Assembly (NCBI GenBank): GCA_005877655.1
Contig: VBOC01000031.1
Coordinates: 1-6,531 of the forward strand
Reading direction: 5' to 3'
Source: Ignavibacteria bacterium
GTDB lineage: Bacteria; Bacteroidota; Ignavibacteria; UBA10030; SZUA-254
DNA: 6,531 nt
A program made the position numbers and the translations under genes. Of the stretch, positions 1-4,951 are shown one piece after another. Numbering within the stretch: the first letter of the stretch is position 1; each line of letters opens with the position of its first letter. The notes below the pieces were generated by a model. The model was given only the letters and a program-made list of their open reading frames with translations, was not told the origin of the DNA and searched no databases.

Positions 1-701
1 TAGACGGGCGTTTCGGGCGAATTGATATACTTGCCGAGAGGATCTTCTTCGAACAGTTTGCGCGCGCCGAAACCTACGACCCGGCCGGTCGTCGACATGA
101 TCGGAAACATCGCCCTCCCCCGAAAATAATCATAGGAGGAGCCGTCCTCGCGGCCGCGGATCAACCCCGCCAGCTTGAGCGTCTCAACGGGGAATTTCTT
201 TTCGGCCGAATGCTTCAGGAACGCATCCCAGGAATTCGGCGCGTAGCCGAGCTGGAACAATCTGATCGTATCGTCGCTGAATCCGCGGTGACGCAGATAT
301 TCGAGAGCGAGCTTTCCTTCCCCCAAAAGAGCATTGTGATAGAACTGCGCCGCCGTGCGGCAGACCTCATAGAGCTGTTCATGCACGGCGCCGGCGCCTT
401 CCTCGTCGGCGGAAGGAAGTGTTATGCCGGCCTTCCCGGCAAGGAACCGGACGGCTTCGATAAATGAAACCTTTTCGTATTCCATGACAAAGGTAAAGGC
501 GTTGCCGCCGGCGCCGCAGCCGAAGCAGTGGTACATCTGGCGGTCGGACGAGACATTGAACGACGGGGTCTTCTCGGTATGGAAAGGGCAGATCCCTAGG
601 TAGTTTTTCCCGCGCTTCTTGAGCGCGACAAATGACCCGACGAGATCGACAATGTCGGTCGCGTTTCGGATTTCGTCCAGTTTGTCAGGGGGAATTCGCA
701 T
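1..701 (-). CDS. dnaG: DNA primase DnaG, N-terminal part (cut by the left window edge)
   Basis: DnaG makes the RNA primers for Okazaki fragments and works at the fork with the replicative helicase. The frame is open from ATG at 701 to position 1, giving 233 residues of a protein usually near 600. Residues 1-95 form the CHC2 zinc-ribbon domain: the start MRIPPDKLDEIR is typical, and the zinc ligands C38, H41, C59 and C62 sit in CPFH and CFGC. Residues from about 110 match the start of the RNA polymerase core, including FRGRAMFPI (193-201), GRVVGFGAR (206-214) and KYINSPET (224-231). The TOPRIM catalytic acidic residues and the helicase-binding domain lie outside the window. The ATG is fixed by family alignment and by an in-frame TAG at 750-752 with no other good start between. 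No Shine-Dalgarno sequence precedes it. The gene has its own promoter at 762-790, so it is probably not in the kamA operon. Confidence 0.97.
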   Translation of the reverse strand, partial: MRIPPDKLDEIRNATDIVDLVGSFVALKKRGKNYLGICPFHTEKTPSFNVSSDRQMYHCFGCGAGGNAFTFVMEYEKVSFIEAVRFLAGKAGITLPSADEEGAGAVHEQLYEVCRTAAQFYHNALLGEGKLALEYLRHRGFSDDTIRLFQLGYAPNSWDAFLKHSAEKKFPVETLKLAGLIRGREDGSSYDYFRGRAMFPIMSTTGRVVGFGARKLFEEDPLGKYINSPETPV

Positions 702-724
702 TGAAAAAGCAGTTAAGCGTTCGC

Positions 725-741
725 CCGGGGTGAACCCCCGG
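725..741 (-). other. GC-rich hairpin in the dnaG leader
   Basis: A 6-bp perfect inverted repeat (CCGGGG and CCCCGG, 5-nt loop) lies in the predicted dnaG 5' untranslated region, about 24 nt before the start codon. No T-run follows it directly, so it is a poor terminator. It could affect mRNA stability or translation. The role is inferred. Confidence 0.4.
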
Positions 742-761
742 CGGATCAGCTACGGAGAAGT

Positions 762-790
762 AATATAGCGGTCTTGAAGATGAGTGTCAA
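762..790 (-). promoter_or_regulatory. Predicted sigma70-type promoter for dnaG
   Basis: On the minus strand a perfect -35 box TTGACA (785-790) is followed after 17 bp by TATATT (762-767), one mismatch from the -10 consensus. Transcription would start near 755, leaving a leader of about 54 nt before the dnaG ATG at 701. The -35 box begins only 18 nt after the kamA stop codon, so the promoter fills the short gap between the two genes. The same hexamer pair appears in the promoter of the upstream operon (4780-4807). Confidence 0.75.
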
Positions 791-792
791 AC

Positions 793-807
793 TCCCGCAT
801 TACGGGA
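793..807 (-). terminator. Weak terminator-like hairpin after kamA
   Basis: A perfect 5-bp stem (TCCCG and CGGGA, loop of 5) begins directly after the kamA stop codon and is followed on the minus strand by GTTTGAC. The stem is short and the T-run is only three bases, so it would be an inefficient terminator. Some readthrough from the operon into dnaG is likely if nothing else stops transcription. Confidence 0.3.
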
Positions 808-1953
808 TCAGCGGCTCGCTGCTTCCACCTTGACCGGGTGGCCGTTTCCTCTCCCCTTTCCGTTCTTCCTCTTGAAGGGCTTCTCAATCGGCGGGGTGTG
901 CCATGCAGGCTCTTCTTCGAGATCGGGGTAGGTAAAAATCTCGTACTTGTAGTTTCGCAGGATGATATTCTTTCCCGCTCTCCCGATGACATATTGCGGA
1001 AGAAGGGGGATTTTCCCTCCGCCCCCCGGCGCGTCGATCACATAATTTGGAATCGCCAGACCGGAGGTATGCCCCCTGAGCTTATCCATGATATCGAGCC
1101 CTTTGCTCACCGGCGTACGGAAGTAATTCGTTCCTTTAGTGATATCCGCCTGGTAGAGATAATACGGACGCACGCGCATGGCGAGCAGCTTCCTGACAAG
1201 CTCCAGCATGACATCGGCGTCGTCGTTGACCCCCTTCATTAATACCGCCTGGTTTCCCACGGGGCATCCTGCATCGGCCAGCATCTCACAGGCGCGCTTC
1301 GCCTCCGCGGTGCATTCCCACGGGTGGTTGAAGTGTGTATTGACATAGACGGGATGGTATTTGCGGATCATACGGCAGAGCTTGGGGGTGATGCGCTGGG
1401 GAAGCACGCAGGGCATCTTGGTACCGAGCCGGATGATTTCGACATGCGGGATCTCCCGGATGCTTTTTAAAATGCGCTCGAGCAGAAAATCGGTGAGCAT
1501 CAGAGGATCGCCGCCCGAGAGGATGACGTCGCGGATTCCCGGGGTGCGTGCAATATAATCGATGCCGTCCTGAATGTACTTCATGTTAATCTTCGACGCG
1601 TCGCCCACTTTCCGTTTCCTCGTACAGAACCGGCAGTACATCGAGCACTGGCTCGTCGTGAGAAACAGCACGCGATCCGGATAGCGATGAACGATGCTCG
1701 GAACCGGGCTGTGGGAATCTTCGGCCAGAGGGTCTTCCGGCAAACCGTCGTCAAGTAATTCTTTCGCATCGGGGATGCACTGCAGCCAGATCGGATCCCC
1801 GGGGTGACGGATCAGGCTCAGGTAGTACGGATTAATGCGCGTGTGAAACAAGCTGTTGAGCTGTTCTGCAAGCTCCGGATCGAATCCGAATCGTTCAACC
1901 AAATCCTTGCCGCTGTCCACGCTCTGTCGAAGCATTTGCTGCCACAATTCCAT
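808..1953 (-). CDS. kamA: Lysine 2,3-aminomutase (KamA family radical SAM/PLP enzyme)
   Basis: The predicted reaction is L-lysine to L-beta-lysine, using a 4Fe-4S cluster, S-adenosylmethionine and PLP. The 381-residue product shows the radical-SAM motif C103-x3-C107-x2-C110 in CSMYCRFC, then the carboxylate-binding R112, SGGDPL (146-151), D270 in YQADITKG, D307 in DAPGGGGK and the PLP lysine K314. The two aspartates match the residues that bind the lysine epsilon-amino group in the clostridial enzyme; glutamate 2,3-aminomutases have Lys and Asn there. The zinc-binding cysteines of the clostridial enzyme are absent (D245 replaces one, and the C-terminal three are missing), and the protein ends in a basic tail (about 358-381). 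I chose ATG at 1953, 7 nt after the GNAT stop. A longer GTG start at 2130 would overlap the whole 3' third of the GNAT gene and adds non-conserved sequence. It is the last gene of the operon. An EpmB-like role in EF-P modification is less likely, because no EpmA or EF-P gene is nearby. Confidence 0.93.
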   Translation of the reverse strand: MELWQQMLRQSVDSGKDLVERFGFDPELAEQLNSLFHTRINPYYLSLIRHPGDPIWLQCIPDAKELLDDGLPEDPLAEDSHSPVPSIVHRYPDRVLFLTTSQCSMYCRFCTRKRKVGDASKINMKYIQDGIDYIARTPGIRDVILSGGDPLMLTDFLLERILKSIREIPHVEIIRLGTKMPCVLPQRITPKLCRMIRKYHPVYVNTHFNHPWECTAEAKRACEMLADAGCPVGNQAVLMKGVNDDADVMLELVRKLLAMRVRPYYLYQADITKGTNYFRTPVSKGLDIMDKLRGHTSGLAIPNYVIDAPGGGGKIPLLPQYVIGRAGKNIILRNYKYEIFTYPDLEEEPAWHTPPIEKPFKRKNGKGRGNGHPVKVEAASR

Positions 1954-1960
1954 GGAGTGC

Positions 1961-2473
1961 CTAGATTCCTGTTGATGAGAGGTATTTTCCGTAAATGAGA
2001 AGATCGTCCCCCGTATCGTAGTAATCCCGGATGCGTGCGACCTCCGAGTAGCTGTTTTTCCGATAGAAGGATCTTGACCTATCGTAGCCCGTGCGGGAAG
2101 AGGTTTCGGCGAGCAGAAGCCTTCCTCCACGATTCACGACAAGATCTTCGGCGTGCCGGAGAAGCAGGGTTCCGATGCCGCGCCCGAGGTTGGATGGATT
2201 CACCGCAATCCAGTAAAGGTCGAAGGTGGAGCGGGTGAGGGGCGTTGGCCCGACGCAAAAGTATCCGACCACCCTTCCTTCTGCGTCGATGCTGGTGCGA
2301 ACATCATAGTCTTTCTGATCGGGATCACGGAGGTAGCAATCGATCAACTCGAATGCCGTCTTAATTTCCTCCGCAGTGAAAGCGCCTGAATTTTCGAGCA
2401 TGTCGCGGATGGGGCCACTGTCTTTCTCTTCGATCGGGCGAAGGGTGATCAGGGCAGCCGTTCCAATGCGCAT
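1961..2473 (-). CDS. GNAT family N-acetyltransferase
   Basis: A cytoplasmic acetyl-CoA-dependent N-acetyltransferase of 170 residues, the usual size of a single GNAT domain. The acetyl-CoA loop is at 90-103 (AVNPSNLGRGIGTL; the usual leading Gln/Arg is Leu96). The C-terminal part RSFYRKNSYSEVARIRDYY (134-152) followed by GDDLLIYGK (155-163) is typical of one GNAT subgroup. ATG at 2473 overlaps the end of the upstream ligase gene by 25 nt and has a GGGAAAG stretch upstream as a possible ribosome site. Its position between two ligases and a lysine aminomutase suggests that it acetylates an amino group of their intermediate or product. It is much shorter than known beta-lysine acetyltransferases of the AblB type (about 270 residues), so I do not assign that name. 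The substrate is unknown. Confidence 0.88.
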   Translation of the reverse strand: MRIGTAALITLRPIEEKDSGPIRDMLENSGAFTAEEIKTAFELIDCYLRDPDQKDYDVRTSIDAEGRVVGYFCVGPTPLTRSTFDLYWIAVNPSNLGRGIGTLLLRHAEDLVVNRGGRLLLAETSSRTGYDRSRSFYRKNSYSEVARIRDYYDTGDDLLIYGKYLSSTGI

Positions 2474-3531
2474 TCGACGATCTTTCCCACCAGCTCTTCG
2501 AATTTGTATCCGTACGCGCGCGCGGATCTGGCGAACCCCGCATCGTCGGAGATATCGGGGTTCGGATTCACCTCGAGTATGGACGGCTTATGGTCCTTGC
2601 TGAGCCGGAAGTCGATGCGGGCGTAATCTCTGCAGCCGAGCAGCTGGTAAGCGCGCAAGGCCATATCTTTGATTGTCGACTCCAGGGCGCTCGGGAGCGG
2701 CGCGGGGCAGACACCCTTCGTATGCTCGTACTCTTCCGTGCCCTTCATCCACTTTGCGTTGTAACTGATGATCCGATGGTACCGTTTGGGCAGCGTGGAC
2801 ATGTCGATCTCGGAAATCGGGAACACCGTGGGTTTCCGGTTTCCGAGAATCGCAACGTTGAGCTCGCGGCCGTCGACGTACTCCTCGACGAGGGCGGGTT
2901 GGTCAAACTCCTCGACCACATATCGAATTCGTTTGCGAAGCTCGGGGAGCGACGTGACGATCGATTCCGATTCGATGCCGGCGCTCGCATCCTCCTGGGA
3001 CGGTTTCACTATTAAAGGATAGGCGAGGCGGTCATCCAGACTCATCCGCATCCAGCTCTTGAAGAGCTGAAACCGGGGAGTCGGTAAACCATTATAGAGG
3101 AGAATCTCTTTAACCCGCACTTTGCTCAGGGCTGTGCCAAGCGTCAACGGGTCCGACCCGGTGTACGGTATATCCATCAGCTCATAGATTCCGCCCACAT
3201 GCATTTCGTGTATCGAAGAATTGCCGATGCTTTCACACAGATTGAAAACAACATCGGGTTCTTCATCGCGCAAAAAAGTCACGAAGCGGACGATGTCGCC
3301 GTCGACGTTGAAAATGGTGGTCTTGTAACCGAGCGAATTCAGGGCGCGCGCGATGTCTTCCTTCTCCTCCAGCACGCCGATCTCCGACAGGTCTGTCAAC
3401 CGGTCCCGGACCTTCGGTAGAGCCTTGCTTCCATCCTGCAAAACGCCCGATTCCGAAATGTATTTTCTTCCGCCCTTCGTTAGCCCTGTGGGCTCATTAT
3501 AGACGATGGCGACACACAGCTTTTTCTTCAT
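2449..3531 (-). CDS. ATP-grasp ligase, D-alanine-D-alanine ligase-like (copy 1)
   Basis: A 360-residue ATP-dependent carboxylate-amine ligase, in the size range of Ddl. It starts with a beta strand (LCVAIVYN, 5-12). The Ddl-like IPYTGSDPLT is at 121-130, the ATP-binding lysine K176 is in VKPSQEDASAGI (175-186), and EEYVDGREL is at 216-224. SYNAKW (256-261) is the likely counterpart of the Ddl acceptor-site tyrosine segment. The Mg-binding residues are in RIDF (D307) and EVNPNP (E320, N322). After EVNPNP it reads DISDDAGFARSA, where Ddl has PGMT and a substrate serine, so D-Ala-D-Ala synthesis is unlikely. ATP is expected to activate an amino acid carboxylate that is then joined to an amine. 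ATG at 3531 is preferred over GTG at 3543 because GAGGTGA lies 8 nt upstream. The gene is probably translationally coupled to copy 2 upstream and to the GNAT downstream. Confidence 0.9.
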   Translation of the reverse strand: MKKKLCVAIVYNEPTGLTKGGRKYISESGVLQDGSKALPKVRDRLTDLSEIGVLEEKEDIARALNSLGYKTTIFNVDGDIVRFVTFLRDEEPDVVFNLCESIGNSSIHEMHVGGIYELMDIPYTGSDPLTLGTALSKVRVKEILLYNGLPTPRFQLFKSWMRMSLDDRLAYPLIVKPSQEDASAGIESESIVTSLPELRKRIRYVVEEFDQPALVEEYVDGRELNVAILGNRKPTVFPISEIDMSTLPKRYHRIISYNAKWMKGTEEYEHTKGVCPAPLPSALESTIKDMALRAYQLLGCRDYARIDFRLSKDHKPSILEVNPNPDISDDAGFARSARAYGYKFEELVGKIVECALERLP

Positions 3532-3539
3532 GGGGCTTC

Positions 3540-3546
3540 TCACCTC
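3540..3546 (-). promoter_or_regulatory. Ribosome binding site that decides the start of ATP-grasp copy 1
   Basis: GAGGTGA on the minus strand is a strong Shine-Dalgarno match and stands 8 nt before ATG 3531. Its last three bases are the stop codon of the upstream ligase, a layout that favours coupled reinitiation. It is the only strong ribosome site among the starts visible here. Confidence 0.7.
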
Positions 3547-4697
3547 GCAGGATGGAACGCAGGTTTGCGGTCGGCCAGTCCGCAGCGGTTCGCCGCGAGG
3601 TCCAGCACACTCTGAATCAGCCGGTCATAGCTCAGGCCGGCTGCCCGGGCAGCCTTCGGGAAACAGGAGTTATCCTTAGGGTCCGGCAGGATACCGGGAA
3701 GCGGATTCAATTCTAGTACGTGCGGTACGCCCATTGCATCGAGCCGAACGTCCAGACGGCACCAATCGCGGCACCGCAAAACCGTGTAGGCCTTCCGGCA
3801 GACCCGTCCGATCGCGCGCTGCAGAGGCAACGGAATGCGGGCGGGGCATTCGAAGATATCGAGTGGGGCATCCGGACGGTCCCAAATCCATTTCGCCTCA
3901 TAGGAATAAATCGGGTTCACACCTGCGGGAAGGGAGTCGAAATTGATCTCCACAATCGGCAGGACGGTCGCCGAATCCCCGTTGCCGAGCATCGCAACGG
4001 TAAACTCACGGCCGCAGAGATATTCCTCGACGATGACGGGTTCCTCATAGATAGAGTGCAGCATCGAGACTTGCCGCCGCAACTCGGCTACGTCCCGCAC
4101 CAGCGAAGAATTGAAGATCCCCTTGCTCGAGCCTTCGTGGAGGGGCTTCACCACCACCGGAAACCTCACCCCTCCATCCCGGAGGCGGGATGCCGAGACC
4201 AGGGATTTTTCCGAAATCACGCAAAATCGGGGGGTCGGGATGTGATGGTAGGCAAGTATTTCCTTCGCCCGGGACTTGTCGAGGCAGAGCGCAAGAGTCA
4301 AAGGGTCGGAACCGGTGTAGGGAATTTGCAGCAGTTCAAGCATCGACGGGATCTGGGCCTCGCGGGACGCACCGTGCATGCCTTCGGCGACGTTGAAGAC
4401 GATATCCGGGCGGTTGAGGGCAAGCTTCTCATAGGCTTCTTCATCCGCCTCTACTAAATTGACGCGATGAATCTGGCCCAGTGCGGCGGCGACGGCGTCA
4501 ATCGTCTCTGCCGTGTCCCATTCTGCGTAAAGATCGTTGAGAGTTTGAGGGGAAGGAAATTGAAGGAAGCGAGTGGCGAGGGCGGGAGAACAATCTTCGC
4601 CCAAACTCGGAGGCTCTGTCGCGTCCTCAGGCACCTGTTGTTGTGTAGCATCTTCCTTCTTCTGGTTGTAGACGAGCGCGACTCGCATCGGACTCAT
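3540..4697 (-). CDS. ATP-grasp ligase, D-alanine-D-alanine ligase-like (copy 2, first gene of the operon)
   Basis: A 385-residue paralogue of the next gene with the same fold order: MRVALVYN (4-11), IPYTGSDPLTL (125-135), the ATP-binding lysine K184 in VVKPLHEGSSKGI (182-194), EEYLCGREF (224-232), YSYEAKW (264-270), and Mg ligands in RLDV (D316) and ELNPLPG (E329, N331). The NPLPG stretch and PKAARAAG (347-354) are closer to true Ddl than in copy 1. The loop between them (ILPDPKDNSCF) lacks the Ddl serine, so the acceptor substrate probably differs. Residues 12-60 are a variable Pro/Glu/Gln-rich insert after the first strand. ATG 4697 is chosen; ATG 4688 (three codons later) and TTG 4718 are possible, and none has a clear ribosome site. 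A promoter lies about 85 bp upstream. A second housekeeping Ddl cannot be fully excluded, but the aminomutase and GNAT neighbours argue for a special metabolite. Confidence 0.88.
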   Translation of the reverse strand: MSPMRVALVYNQKKEDATQQQVPEDATEPPSLGEDCSPALATRFLQFPSPQTLNDLYAEWDTAETIDAVAAALGQIHRVNLVEADEEAYEKLALNRPDIVFNVAEGMHGASREAQIPSMLELLQIPYTGSDPLTLALCLDKSRAKEILAYHHIPTPRFCVISEKSLVSASRLRDGGVRFPVVVKPLHEGSSKGIFNSSLVRDVAELRRQVSMLHSIYEEPVIVEEYLCGREFTVAMLGNGDSATVLPIVEINFDSLPAGVNPIYSYEAKWIWDRPDAPLDIFECPARIPLPLQRAIGRVCRKAYTVLRCRDWCRLDVRLDAMGVPHVLELNPLPGILPDPKDNSCFPKAARAAGLSYDRLIQSVLDLAANRCGLADRKPAFHPAR

Positions 4698-4779
4698 GTC
4701 AACAGGAAGATCTAACAAGTGATTCGTTTATTCCTCTCGACTAGTTGAAGAATCTCTCGAGCGACATCATCATGCTTGT

Positions 4780-4807
4780 AATATAATCATTTTAAACGAT
4801 TTGTCAA
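4780..4807 (-). promoter_or_regulatory. Predicted sigma70-type promoter of the ligase-GNAT-kamA operon
   Basis: On the minus strand TTGACA (4802-4807) is followed after 16 bp by TATATT (4780-4785). The spacer is A/T-rich. Transcription would start near 4773, giving a leader of about 75 nt before the first ATG. It is the only clear promoter ahead of the four tightly spaced genes. Confidence 0.75.
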
Positions 4808-4829
4808 GAGAAAAATGCATTTCCGGCAC

Positions 4830-4845
4830 AAAAATCATGATTTTT
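4830..4845. promoter_or_regulatory. Perfect 16-bp palindrome, candidate operator or UP element
   Basis: AAAAATCATGATTTTT is a perfect palindrome centred about 64 bp before the predicted start of transcription of the operon. This is a usual place for an activator site or an A/T-rich UP element. The T-run next to it (4841-4847) could also act in a short bidirectional terminator, but the stem is almost all A-T. The role is inferred. Confidence 0.4.
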
Positions 4846-4861
4846 TTCAGAGAGCGTCGTC

Positions 4862-4879
4862 GCGATGATCGGTCATCGC
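4862..4879. repeat. Perfect inverted repeat in the recG-operon intergenic region
   Basis: GCGATGA and TCATCGC form a 7-bp stem with a 4-nt loop (TCGG on the plus strand). No T-run follows on either strand, so it is not a standard terminator. It may be an RNA hairpin in the recG 3' region or a protein-binding site. Confidence 0.4.
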
Positions 4880-4902
4880 ACCGGGCCGTTCGATCGCCTC
4901 AG

Positions 4903-4951
4903 TGAAAAAGTTTTCTCGATGATCATCCTGCATCGATCAGCGAGAAAACTT
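4903..4951 (-). terminator. Predicted terminator hairpin overlapping the end of recG
   Basis: Arms at 4941-4951 and 4908-4918 are an 11-bp perfect inverted repeat (AAGTTTTCTCG and CGAGAAAACTT). After one mismatch the pairing continues for 5 bp (TGATC and GATCA), leaving a 10-nt loop. On the minus strand the second arm runs into a stretch of five T. The first arm is the coding sequence for the last residues of RecG, and the stop codon (4923-4925) is in the second half of the stem. The base of the stem is A/T-rich, which weakens the call. Confidence 0.55.

Noticed and set aside
210..467. Plus-strand open frame of 85 codons near the left edge
   Set aside because: The minus strand encodes clear DnaG sequence through this whole region.
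784..1242. Plus-strand open frame of 152 codons opposite kamA
   Set aside because: It is a shadow of the KamA C-terminal coding region, and its composition mirrors the minus-strand codons.
1954..2130. Upstream extension of KamA to a GTG codon at 2130
   Set aside because: It would overlap the GNAT gene by about 170 nt in another frame and adds 59 residues with no aminomutase similarity; ATG 1953 fits the family and the operon spacing.
3532..3543. GTG at 3543 as the start of ATP-grasp copy 1
   Set aside because: A strong ribosome site is correctly spaced for ATG 3531 but would lie on the GTG itself.
3720..4457. Plus-strand open frame of 245 codons opposite the first ATP-grasp gene
   Set aside because: It is antisense to conserved ATP-grasp motifs, shows no domain pattern and has no promoter or ribosome site.
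4862..4879. The 7-bp hairpin as a rho-independent terminator
   Set aside because: No T-run follows it on either strand; the better terminator candidate is at 4903-4951.
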